Below, piece after piece: positions 45,022 to 56,798 of a DNA stretch of 64,000 bases. The stretch is from the NCBI GenBank assembly GCA_027924585.1, contig BSBM01000372.1, positions 34,371,001 to 34,435,000 on the forward strand. The letters are read 5' to 3'. The stretch is from Larix kaempferi (Eukaryota > Streptophyta > Pinopsida > Pinales > Pinaceae). The notes beneath the pieces are model-generated. The model saw only the letters and a program-made list of their open reading frames with translations. It did no database searches and was not told the DNA's origin. The translations under genes and the position numbers were made by a program. Position 1 is the first letter of the stretch, and every line of letters begins with the position of its first letter.

Positions 45022-47280
45022 GTGAGTACCGCGGCAAGGAGTTTGATAGTTACAGTTCATACCATGGGATTCGTAGAGAGAAGACAGTAACATGAACACC
45101 ACAAAAAAATGGTCTGTGAGAAAGGATGAACAGAACAATCATGGAGTATGCAAGGTGTATGAGATTTCATGTAGGGCTTCCCTTACATTTTTGGGTATAT
45201 GCTGTAGATATTGTTGTTTACTTAATAAACAGAGGGCCTTCAAGTGATTTGGATGGTGGTATTCTATAGGAGGCATGGATAGGTAAAAAGGTAAACTACT
45301 CTTTTATGAGAACTTTTGGTTGGAAGCATTTGTCCATATTGATAAAGAAAATAGAACAAAGCTTGAGGATAAATCCAAGAAATGTACTTTTATTGGATAC
45401 TAGGTTGATGATTTTGGTTATCGCTTATGGGATTGTGAAAATAAAAAAATAATTAGGAGTAGAAATGTGGTATTCAATGAAAAGGTCATGTATAAAGATC
45501 AGTTGCAGGGAAATAAACATGAAAATGAAAACACATAGTACACAGTACATGATGAAATAAAATAAAATGAAGTTCCAAAGGTGTCGGAAAATAAAGAACA
45601 ACACCATGTACCTCAAACTGCTGCAAGCGTTAGAAGATCTACCAGGTTAAGTAGACCCCCTAAATGATTCTCTCCTTCATTGTATTATTTATTGATGTCT
45701 GATTCTGGTGAACTAGAATGTTATGAAGAAGCAATGCAGGTGAAAACTAGAAAGAAGTGGGAGCAAGGTATGAATGAGGAGATGGACTCATTGGTAAGAA
45801 ACTAGACTTGGGATTATGTTCAATTGCTTGCTAGTAAAACATCATTGCAAAATAAATGGGTTTACAGGTTGAAGGAAGAATATGGAAGAAATAAGTGGTA
45901 CAAGGCCAGACTTGTTGTAAAGGGGTTTGCATAGAATAAATGTATATATTTTGATGAAATATTTTCTCTTGTTGTTAAAATGACTTCAATTAGAACTATT
46001 TTAATTCTATTGGTGATAGAAGATTTTCATCTTGAATAGTTAAATGTAAAAACAACCTTTCTCCATGGGGATTTGGAGGAAGATATTTATATGCAACAAC
46101 CATAGGATTATGAGGTCAAAGGGAAGGATAATTTGGTATTCAGGTTGAAGAAGAGCTTGTATGGCCTGAAGCAAGCTCAAAGGCAGTGGTATTTGAAATT
46201 TGACAGGTTTATGACAGAACAAGGTTATAATAGATGTCATTCTGACCACTATGTTTATTTCAAGAGGCTAGATAATGGAAGATATATTATCTTGTTATTG
46301 TATGTGGATGTCATGCTTTTTGTAGGGTCTAACATGTAGGATACAAATGTGCTCAAAAGGAAGTTAGCTAATTCATTTGTGATGAAGGATTTGGGTGCTG
46401 CAAAGCAAATCCTTGGTATGAGAATAACAAGAGACAGAAAAAATCGCAAATTGACATTGTGTCAGGGAGAGTACATACAAAAGGTGTTGGAGAGGTTTAC
46501 AATGCATAATGCAAAACCAGTTAGTACACCTTTGGCCAGCCATTTCAAACTAAGTAAGGAGATGTGTCCCAAGATACAGGAAGAGATAGATTACATGTCC
46601 AGGGTTCCCTATTCATCAGCAGATGGCAACTTGATGTATGCGATGGTGTGCACAAGACTAGATATTGCACATGCAGTGGGAGTTGTGAGCAAGTATATGA
46701 ACAATCTAGGTAAAGAACATGGGAAGGAAGTGCAGTGGATTCTCAGGTATTTGATAGGTACTACCACTCATGCATTATGTTTTGTAGGTTCAAGCACTGT
46801 TCTATAGGGATATGTTGATGCAGATATGGTAGGTGATAAAGATAGCAGGAGGAGCACCACATGGTATGTCTTTACTGTAGGTGGAACAAAAGTAAGTTGG
46901 ATTTCGAAAGTACAAAATGTTATTGAACTTTCAACAATAGAAGCAGAGTATGTTGCTGCTATAGAGGCTAGTAAAATATTATTTGGTTACAAAGTTTCAT
47001 GGAGGAATTGGGTAAGAAGAAGGAGAATATCAAGTTGTACAGTGGCATCCAGAGTGCCATTCATCTTGCAAAGAACTCATCCTTCCATTCTAAGACTAAA
47101 CATATACCTCTCAAGTACAATTTCATTTGGTCTGTTCTAAAATATGAATTGTTGAAGCTGGAAAAGATACACACTAGCCAAAATCCTGCAGACATGTTGA
47201 CAAAGGTGGTAACCAGAGAGAAACCGATTTCCTGCTCGGTTTCAGTTGGAATTCAAGCACGAAGGTGAAGATGATAAATT
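45022..47280 (+). pseudogene. Copia C integrase end, reverse transcriptase and RNase H (broken)
   Basis: Resumes the integrase core interrupted at 29783 and runs through a degenerate PQ-NG region (45100), reverse transcriptase ([15 protein letters not shown] at 46145; YVDV where YVDD is expected at about 46300, so the second catalytic Asp is lost) and RNase H to about 47268. Many stops. The polypurine tract CCAAGTGGGAGAT is at 47348-47360. Confidence 0.88.
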
Positions 47281-47360
47281 TTCCAGATCCAAGGTTCATA
47301 GCATATTCCAGCAAGTGCAAAAATGATGGATTTGCTGTGAACAATATCCAAGTGGGAGAT

Positions 47361-47511
47361 TGTTGGTTGTGGAGCTTGATATTCCTTATTCATAGGATGT
47401 GTTTTAGTTGTGTCTGGATCCCAATCCATGACAAGGAGGGTTTGGGGGGGCTTGCCCCACCAAAATAGTCTCCATGGGGGGTCCAGGGGAGGGTAGAGAC
47501 TAATTTGGGAT
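47361..47511 (+). repeat. Copia C 3' LTR, first 151 bp only
   Basis: TGTTGGTTGTGGAGC... aligns with the start of 27484-28070, then is cut by Gypsy D after GGGAT (the presumed left TSD copy, 47507-47511). Confidence 0.88.
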
Positions 47512-49510
47512 TGTAATATCCCAGCCAAGAATTAGCCAGAACACTAACTCCAATTGTCGAATTTATCAGGATTTTCACTAGTAAATTTTAGACAATTTCT
47601 TTATGGTGAGTAGGATGTAAGTGAGGTGTACAGATGCACTGATCAAGGATGGTAGGGATGACTTTTGATTCTAGAATTTATATGGAAAAAAGTGCATCAA
47701 AAAATTAATTCAGGTCTGAATAGTGAGTCCTATGCACGAGGTAGTGGAGCCATTCACTTTTCAACAACAAATAAGTATGTTGCCTACTTCGAGGCTTCCT
47801 GGGTTTCCAGCATATGCATACTAGGATGGGAGTTGGTTCTGGATGGACGTATGGGTTATATCATTCAGTATACTCAGTAAAACATATTAGTGTAGGTATC
47901 ATAGGATTTTGGAAGGTTACAGGTCAATTTGGAGGCAAACTAGCCAAGGTCGCTACTGGGGATTGCTCAACTAGGAAGATTACAAATTATTCCAAACATT
48001 GTCAAATGATTCCAAAAAATCAGGGAGTGGGACAGATTGGATTATTTACTGTATTAAAAGACAAATACAACTTACATAACTGAAAACAGATGCTCAGATA
48101 AAGTAGAGCAGTAAATATAGCAAAACTAGTTATTAAAAATGGCTCATTGAGCTAGTCTTACATTCTTTAATACCAAACTGCCTCAAGGGCTCACTAAACT
48201 CTATTTTGAGACATTAAATGGTTATGATATATATTTATTGACGTCAAAAGGTTGAAATATTAACTCTAGAATACATTTTTTCTATTTCATTACATTCAGA
48301 ATCACAAGAGCCTCACAGGCTAGGAGAATCTTACAAACTAAGATAGAATGAATGTAAGAAGTGGAGAAGTTACTGTAACTATGATCTGAAGCTTATATAT
48401 GAATTTCAACAGGTCTGATAATTGATATGAATGTCTCACTGATATTCTTGAAGTGTCTTGGGCACATTCACTGAACTGTCTTCATTCTACTGCGTGATCT
48501 CCTCCAAAACTAGCTGCGAATGAGTGTAAGAGTGAGAGAGGAGGATGCAGATTTCATATGAAACTGATCTCTGATTATAAACAACTCTAATATATAAAGA
48601 TGAAGGCTCACTAGCCTCGTTGGATTGTCCTGGGCGCATTCAATGAAAAAACTTCCTTCTACTGGATGATCTCCTCCAAAACTAGCTCCAATGGCCCTAG
48701 AACTGTAACCTTCTCTCTGGATCATTATGGATCTTCAACCATGGACTGATATGGACATGAATAACAACAATATAAATCTTTGGATTTGAATACTAACTGG
48801 CTGGAACATCAAAGGCCTTGGGGCTCATCTCCCAAGAAAAGAGTAAAGGCACATCTCTCAACAATGGAGAAGCAAGAGCTCTCACTAGTGAAAATAATTA
48901 ACCAAAAGATGTGAATGGAAGTTGGAAACATCATTTTATAGATGAGATAGCTTCATCCTCAAGCCAACCACATGTGTGAGAGAGGGAGGGCACATTCCTT
49001 AAGAGAAATAAAAAAAATTTGCTTTACAAAACTTTCTTGCTTTTGCTTCCTTTCACTGAAATTGGAAAGTGCACTGTCCTTTAGCTTTTATGAATGTTGC
49101 TGCTTTCTAATTGACTGCTTTTTTGTGCTTTCCTTCTTTTTGCTTTTTCCTATTTTTTGCTTGCTTTTGACAGTTTCCATATTCTCTTGTTGCCATCTTT
49201 CCTTTCTCTAACTCCTTGATTTTCTGAGCTTTTCCACTTAAGCAAGTGAGGTCCACATTGAACCTATTGCGCCCTCATAGACATGTAATCATCAATACTT
49301 GCCACCAAAATTATTATTAATGATGCATTTATTATTAAAATAATACAAACTTTGAATATAATTAATTATTTAATAATTAATTAACTGCGATAGTATTTTT
49401 GCCTCAAAATTACCCCAATAATTTAATTCTCATTCAATTAATTAACTTAGACCCCCTAGGGATGGGAGGATCCAAGTAGTGATCAAGGCCACTAGGGAAG
49501 GGACATGGCA
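47512..49510 (-). repeat. Gypsy D 3' LTR
   Basis: About 1999 bp, TGTAATATC...ACATGGCA. Contains an internal duplication around GTGATCTCCTCCAAAACTAG (near 48490 and 48665). Short frames such as 48972-49211 recur in the other LTR and are not genes. Confidence 0.85.
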
Positions 49511-49526
49511 ATCCTCCCTCCCCAAG
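49511..49526 (-). other. Gypsy D polypurine tract
   Basis: On the minus strand CTTGGGGAGGGAGGAT directly precedes the LTR. It overlaps the end of the chromodomain-bearing frame. Confidence 0.8.
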
Positions 49527-52125
49527 ACTGCTTTTCCTTAAGCAGTTTCAAACCAGGATGTTGTAGAATCTTTTCATCTTCCTAGGTTGCATATTCACTA
49601 GGAAACCCCTTCCATTGCACTAAGCATTCTTTAATGATTCTGCTCCTCAACTTACTCTCTCTTACCTGCAAAATATCTTCTGGTTCTAAGACCAAGTGTC
49701 CTTCATCATCAAGAGGAGGCAATATTTCTGAAACAGTCACCTATTGGCCAACTGCTTTCTTCAGGCATGACACATGGAAAACATTGTGTATCTTGCTTCC
49801 AGATGGCAGATCTAGTTCATAAGCAACTTCAACCACCGTCCTTGTGATATTGTATGGTTGATAGAACCTTGGTAGTAATTTATCAGACCCCTTTGATTTC
49901 AAAGTAGATTTCCTGTAGGGCTGCAATCTTAAGTAAACCAAGGCTCCTTCTTGGAAGTTTTGATCTATTCTCTTCTTATCTGCATTCACCTTATGTTAGT
50001 TTTGTGCAACTTGCAAGTTTTCCTTGAGTGCCTTGAGTATGTCTTGGATTTCTTGCAGCCAATCCTTTGCTTTTTTTGCTCTGCAATATCCAAAAATCAT
50101 ATTTGCAAAAGTAGGAGATTCATATCCATACAGAGCTTTGATTGGGGTCATTCCTATGGACATATGGAATGCTGAATTATAGCAGAATTCCACCAAATGT
50201 ATCCAGTTGACCCATGTCTTCTACTTCCCGGTAACATAGTTTCTGAGATAATGTTCTAGCCACTGATTTACACTCTCAGTTTGGCCATTAGTATGAGGAT
50301 GATAGCTTGTGCTGAGATTCAAACTAGTTCCAACCAACTCAAACAAAGATTTCCAAAAAGCACTAATAAACTTGCTATCTCTGTCACTGATTATGATCTT
50401 GGGCAGACCATGCAATATGAATATTTGTTTAAAGAAAAGTGCAGGTACTTGAATAGCAGTAATAGTAGATGTGACAGCAAAAAAGTGAGAAAATTTTGTC
50501 AATATGTCAACTACTACAAAGATGCTATCCTTACCCTGAGATTTTGGTAGTCCAGTGATGAAATCCATGGACACATTTTCCCATTTTTGTTCTGGTATTG
50601 GTAGGATTTGGAGGAGACTAGCAAGATGAGTGTGCTCCACCTTATTCTATTGACATGTAGTACACTCCCTTACATGCATTAAAACATAATCTTTGAGGCC
50701 CTTCCAAGTGAACCTCTCTCTCACCTTCCGGTAAGTTTTCAGAAATCCAGGATGGCCTGCTATAGGTGCATTGTGGGAAGCCACCAAAATCTGTTCTTTC
50801 AACTTAGATCCAGGTGTTAGAAAAATTATGTTTTTGTAATAAATAACATCATTGATAACTTGGTAGGAATCATCCTGAATCATTTTATCCAATACTTCAC
50901 AAGCAAACTGATTTTTTGAATATTCTCTAGCTAGCTGTGCTTCCAATTAGTAGGAACTTGCAGCAAAGAAAAAGCAGGTTTTCTAGAGAGGGCATTAGCC
51001 ACCACATTCAACTTACCCTTTTTATATTCTATGTCGAAATCATAAGACTGAATTTTACTTACCCACTTCTGTTGTTTGTCATTCAACTCTTTTTGGGTCA
51101 AGAAATGCTTCAAGCTGTTGTGATCAGTCTTGACTATGAACTTGCCTCCCACTAGATACTGTCTGAATTTAGCCAAGGCATGCATAATGGCCAACATCTC
51201 TTTATCATAAATAGAATAAAGCTTCTCATGTGGCTTCAATTTTCTGCTCTCATAAGAAATAGGATTCATTTTCTACATTAACACTGCTCCAATGCCTTCA
51301 CCTGAGGCATCACACTCCAATGTGAAAGGTTGGGTGAAATCAGGAAGTGCAAGTACTGGGAAGCTGCTCATGACTTCCTTCATTTTGTTAAAATATTTTT
51401 CAGCCTCATCTGACCAACAAACCAGCAAAAAACACCCTTCTTGGTGAGATCTATCAAAGAAGAGGAGATCTTAGAAAATCCTTTTACAAATTTTCTGTAG
51501 TAGGTTCACAATCCAGTGAATCCCCTTAGGGCTATTATGTTCTTTGGGCTTGGCCAATCAAAGGTGGCGTTGATTTTTTCCATATGTACTTTGAATCCTT
51601 CTTTCCCAATGATGTGACCAAGGTAAACGAGTTCTGCCAAACCAAACTCACATTTTGACAATTTAGCATAAAAAGATTGTTCTGCAAGAAGTGTTAAGAC
51701 ATTGTACAAATGTTGCAGGTGCTCTTCCCATGTCCTACTATAAATTACAATATCATAAAAAAATACAAGGACATACTTACGTAGCTGCTTACTGAAAATT
51801 CTATTCATGCAATATTGGAAAGTTGTTGGTGCAGTGGTCAAGCCAAAAGGCATGACAAGGAACTCAAAACTCCCATAATGGCACCGGAAAGTAGTTTTCT
51901 AAATATCTTCATTTTTCATTATGATTTGCTTGTAACCAGAACGAAGATCAATTTTGAAAAAGCATTTATCTCCATGCAGCTCATCCATCAGCTCATCAAT
52001 CCTTGGAATAGGATATCTGTTCTTGATGGTATTCTTGTTCAAATCCCTATAATCAATGCACATGCACATTGTTCCATCTTTCTTTTTTACTAAAACCACC
52101 GATGAAGCAAAGGGACTTGAGATTG
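49511..52125 (-). pseudogene. Gypsy D reverse transcriptase to chromodomain (broken)
   Basis: Minus strand. Reverse transcriptase lies at 52110-51506, with the catalytic motif read as FFYD instead of FFDD. RNase H lies at 51269-50960 and the integrase zinc domain at 50946-50647. The integrase core is at 50640-50221 with [16 protein letters not shown] and NGQTESVN intact. The C-terminal region is at 50196-49741. A chromodomain follows at about 49700-49570 (LVQWKGFPSEYAT) with its conserved Trp codon changed to a TAG stop. Several other stops and shifts are present. Confidence 0.88.
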
Positions 52126-54829
52126 TGATGGAATATTGGTCAATACTAAGAGGGGGGGTGAATCAATATTGTTAACTTTTTACCTTTTAACCACTTATTA
52201 AACTTTAATCAAAACATGGAACCAACAAGATACACAAAAAAAAAAAATTTATCGTGGAACCCCAATTGGGTAAACCACCAATACTTTCTATACTGCAAAA
52301 TTATGTTTACAATAAGTTTTGCAAGCCACAACTTGTTGGAGACACCAATCCCCAAGTTTTTCAACCACCATTGAAGGATGCACCAACACCCTAGTTTATG
52401 CTTGCACCTACATATAAGGATACACCAATACCCCGATTTTCCAGCCACTACTGGAAGGAGGCCAAGACACCCCTTGCAGGCATGTAGCCTACCCTAGCAC
52501 CACCCTACCTCCCTTTCTTGATATTATTAATACTTCTCTAGTCTTCTTCAACTTCTGTCTCTTTCTATCTTGACTTGGTCTCTGCCTTGCTACTATAAAG
52601 ATCTTCACTGTCTTTTTACTTTGTTGGTCTCTATCTTTTATTCTGCTCTCTTCTTCTGCTTGACTGTGTAATCCCTGTTCACTCCCTGGTCTCTACCTCT
52701 TCTTACTGTAGCTTCTACAAAAGTCTTCACTGGTTTCTTGCTGGTCTCTGTCTTCTGTTTTACTCTTGCTCTGCTTCAGATCTTCATCATTCCCTAGACA
52801 CAGTTTTTCTGATCTTTATACTGCTTCAGATCAGCATCATTATTTAACCATAGAGACCCTCTTTAATACTGGATCTTCATTATTTCTGTCTTCTTCAACA
52901 AACTCGACTACAGAGCCATCTTCTTGCTTTTTAAAATATTAATTATCCATCCACAAAAGAGACACACATTTTGAATGACTTTGTTTTCTCAATATATATA
53001 CCTCTCCAATAGTCACGTGTATTCTTTGGAAATAACACAACTCTTCAAAACAATGTGACTCTTTTTAAAACATGACTCTTCATTTAAAATCACTTTTTAA
53101 TTATATCTTTTTATTCAACCTTTTACTCCAACAAAAACGTTAAATATTTCTTTATTTCTTTCCAGCAACAAGTTTTCCCCCTTTTTTAATTTTCAATTTA
53201 CATCTCTTATATATTTTTATTTAACTTTTCACTCCAACAAAAGTTTATATATTTCTTTATTTCTTTCCAGCAACAAGTTTCCCCCCCTTTTTTTAATTTT
53301 CAATTTTCATCTCTTATATCCTTTTTATTTAACTTTTTACTCCAAAAAAAGGTTAAATATTTCTTTACTCTCATGTGCTTTAACATATAGAAAACCTATC
53401 CAAAGTTTGAAGGTCATGTCTCTTCATTAAGAATTTAACTAACATCACATCCTTATCTTTTATAAAACATCATGACTTTTCACAAGATGTGCCTCTTTAT
53501 GTTTTATAACATATCACTTAATTCTTATATTTATTCTTAACAACATGCAAACTCAACATTTTTCTTGGTTTTGGCAGGTTAATAACTTGCATGTGTGAAC
53601 ACTAGGAGAGGATCTGATCTCATAGCCGAATAGTCAGTTCATCAAAGAACATGATCATGCCATATTTGGATTTTATTGACACACACACACTCTTTGGCAG
53701 GCATTTTAAAATAGCCTTCCAACTTGTTTAATTTCAACACTTAGACAAAATTGTCAAACCCTATTCATTATTGTGCCAGGAGGCATTTTGGCAGACTCAT
53801 ATCTTTGTGATCTGACCGTCACTAAGAAAACTGAAGGTATGGCTGGATAGCCAGTCCACTAGGAAACAAAACCATGTCACCTTTAAAATTTACTGAGACA
53901 CCCTGACCTTTTGGCGGGCATTTCAAATCAGCTTCTCAACCTCTTTTGAACATCAAAACACATTTCTTCCTATTTTGGCAGACTCATATTTCACACGTGT
54001 GAACACCCATAGGAAAACCGTCTCCTTGGCTGGATAGCCAGTTCATCAATGAACATGTTATATACTTTCTAATGAATTTATCATCACTCAGACAGGCTTG
54101 GGAGGGCATTTCAAATTGCCTTTTCAACCTTGTGAATTTTACACTTGGTCAATTTTAGGATTTCCTCCAAAACTTATTCTGAGACCCCTTTTTGGTAGTT
54201 CCATAACTTTGTCTCCAGACATGTTCAAGGAGAAATAAGGCCATGGTTAGATAGAAAATCAAACATACTACAAGACCCCCATGTGGTGTGGGAATTTAAT
54301 CTAACCCATAAATTAGGGTGAGCATCTTTCTGAGGTGATTTAGTCATTTTTGCTTGCTAAACCCCTGTTTTGGCAGGTCCATAACTTCTCTCTCAGGCAC
54401 GTTCTGGACAAAATGAAGACATGGATAGGTAGGAAAAGCAACAATATACAAGACCCCCCCTATGGTGTGGGCATTTATATTCTCCTATAAATTATGGCAT
54501 GCATTTCCTTAAGACATTTTTTACTAAATTTCCAATACTTAGTCATTTTCTTGTTTTTCACCAAATTGCCATATTTTTCCAAAATGATGTTAGATTGCTA
54601 TAATGACTTCCTGGTAACTCCAGAACACCATCATGTGTTTTTATCGCCTCATCACACATTCCACATCACCATACATTCCATGTCATCACTACCAACCATG
54701 CCACATCACCATACATGCCATCCTTTTACTTTCACTGAGTTCACTCTTGCCATCATGTCCTTGGTTATTCCTTTGTCATCACTGAACTCCTTTTGACATC
54801 AGTGACAACCGTATTCCATATTTCCAACA
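52126..54829 (-). repeat. Element E 3' LTR
   Basis: Contains 2.4 copies of a ~107-bp T-rich repeat (about 53111-53370; CAGCAACAAGTTTTCCCCC core) and then about five degenerate blocks of 140-220 bp (53600-54490), each with TTGGCAG(A/G)...CATA and a GG(C/G)ATTT motif. Confidence 0.85.
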
Positions 54830-54843
54830 ATCTCTCCCTTTGG
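54830..54843 (-). other. Element E polypurine tract
   Basis: Minus-strand CCAAAGGGAGAGAT abuts the 3' LTR. Confidence 0.8.
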
Positions 54844-55215
54844 CATTGATGGAAACACCTAAACCTTCTCCCCCTTTGACAACAATGACAAAGGATAACT
54901 TATTATGTCTTTTTGTCGTAACCAACTTGACATAAAATTTCCAATTGTTCCCCGGTGGACAACTGCCCTTCTTTTGCTTCTTTTCTTTGCAAACACATTC
55001 CATCTTTAGGAACTGAGATAAAATCCACTTGTGGTAGTTGATTCCAATTTGTCACTTCTACACTTCTTCTTGTTTTGATGATAACTTCAAAACATTCTTC
55101 TCTTCTCACTAAAGATATTTTTAAGTATTAATTCCAATTTTTGATGTAAACTCCCCCTGAGTTTATGATCCCTTCTTATGCTCATTTCAGAATTTTCTTC
55201 TAGGTCATGAGAGTC
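54844..55215 (-). other. Element E post-gag spacer
   Basis: About 370 bp between the gag stop and the polypurine tract. No pol domain and no other gene is seen. Confidence 0.6.
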
Positions 55216-56729
55216 TTAGAGCAAACATTTATCTTTAGTTCCACTACCATCTTCATTTCCATCAATGTGTTCTTTTATATTTTCATCTTGCTTTTCATCA
55301 TAATGGATGTCATTTTCATTTGCAACACTATTATGCTCCTCATCATCTTGGGAAATTTCTTTGATGGTTGAGATCTTTGTTTCTTCTTCACTTTTGGAGT
55401 CTTCCTTCTTTCTCCACATCTTTCCACGAGGTAAATTGCTTACTGGATTTGTTTTCTTCTTGAATTTCTTACTTAGATCCTTTTTCTTGATTCTGCAATC
55501 AATTACCTTATGGCCAAACTTGTGACAGTAGTGACAATAGCCATAGAAACTACCTTTAGTTTTGAGAGATCTTTGAGCTTTTTGATTCATGGCTTCCATC
55601 CTCTTCCATTCCTTCCTTTGTTCTTGGAATTTCATTGAATAATTATTCCTTAGATTACATTCTCTAGCCATATGTCCAAAATTATGACATGTGTAGCATT
55701 GACCCAAAAATATTTGCTGGACCCTACTTGTCATTGGCCTTTTAGGAATCACATTAGTTCTGTCTTTGTTATGAGAGGAGGGAGCAGACATATGACTTTC
55801 TTTCTTCATAGATGGACTCTTTAGTGTAGCAGCATGACTTTTATTATCTCTTCTTTGGTTTTTGAAAGTGGAACATTCAGGCTTCCTTTCACTGTCATAC
55901 CCTAAACCAACTTTATCTTTTGATGGTCTTTGGCTACTCAAAATGTCATCCAAAGTCTTTGAGCTATTTTCAAACTTGGTTTTAATAGATTTTTCATTAA
56001 GCCTTTTTCTAAGCAAAGTAACTTCTTCTTTGATTTTTTCATTAATGATCTGCTGGTCTTCTAGCTTCTCTATTTCCTTTTTGAAGTTAGCAACTTATTG
56101 TTTCAAGCTCTCAGCTTCTTCCATGCTAGCCAACACTTGTTGTCTTGAATTGTGCAACTCTTCTCGGAGAGTCTTGACTTCCTCTTCATTTTACTTTTGC
56201 TCTTCTTGATACTTTGAAAATGTTTCTTGCAAAGACTTGTTCTTCTTCTTAATTCTTCAAGGGTACTTATGAGTTTTGCTTCTAGGTTCACCTCACTTTC
56301 CTCATCTGAAGCATCTTCTGAAGTTTGAGTTATTGTTCCTATAAATAGATTTTCTTCATCTTCATTTGTGTCTTCACTATCAGACTCACAAATAGCAAGG
56401 TTTGTTTGTGCTATCTCTTCATTTGAATAAAGTTTTTCCAATTTATTCCAAAGTTCATTGGCTGAAACATATGATCCAATCTTCCTTTTGATGGATTGAG
56501 GTATTCCATCCAAAATGGCCTCCATTGCATTTGCATTATTTTTCTTGGCTTTCTTTTGAGCTGGAGTCGTTATTCTCTTTGGTGGGATATAATCAGATAT
56601 CATTGCATTGCATAGATCAAGTCCTAATGATTGCAAATAACTTTTCATTCTTGTACTCCAAAATATGTATTCTTCTTTTCCAAGTACTGGAGATCCATTT
56701 TCTGTGTAAATCTCTTTTTGTTGATCCAT
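55216..56729 (-). pseudogene. Element E gag (Copia/Sirevirus-like) with two zinc knuckles, broken
   Basis: From ATG 56727-56729 on the minus strand. The N-terminal part (56729-56400) resembles Copia gag of the UBN2 type (YIFWSTRMKSYLQSLG near the start, ELWNKLEKLY about 95 residues on). An acidic linker and a long Glu/Lys/Gln coiled coil (56290-55950) follow, then a first knuckle CYTCHNFGHMAREC (about 55700) and a second CHYCHKFGHKVIDC (about 55510), and a Lys-rich then acidic tail. A frameshift near 56255 and in-frame stops near 56195 and 56095 interrupt the coiled coil. It would bind element RNA and form particles, with enzymes supplied by another element. Confidence 0.82.
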
Positions 56730-56782
56730 AGTGGTTTTTAATAGGATCTTCCTTCCAGTGGTTAAACTGTTAGTGAAGAATC

Positions 56783-56796
56783 CGGCTCTAATACCA
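56783..56796 (-). other. Element E primer binding site
   Basis: Minus-strand TGGTATTAGAGCCG lies two bases from the 5' LTR and differs by one base from the met-type TGGTATCAGAGC. Confidence 0.75.
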
Positions 56797-56798
56797 AT

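Larger units (their letters stand above)
27484..47511 (+). mobile_element. Copia C: decayed LTR retrotransposon, split by Copia B and truncated by Gypsy D
   Basis: The 5' LTR is 27484-28070; internal sequence runs to 29783 and resumes at 45022 after Copia B. A polypurine tract precedes a 3' LTR start at 47361 that is interrupted at 47511 by Gypsy D. The missing LTR end should lie beyond the right edge of the window. Confidence 0.9.

Noticed and set aside
48972-49211. Phe/Leu/Ser-rich 79-codon frame, with a near copy at 63568-63807
   Set aside because: Antisense T-rich tract in both LTRs of Gypsy D; low-complexity composition explains the hydrophobic translation.
54494-54796. 100-codon hydrophobic frame, with a near copy at 59254-59538
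   Set aside because: Duplicated because both lie in the LTRs of element E; length and frame are not conserved between copies.
55216-56016. Host CCHC zinc-finger gene
   Set aside because: It sits between primer site and polypurine tract of element E and continues upstream into a Copia-type gag, so it is element gag.
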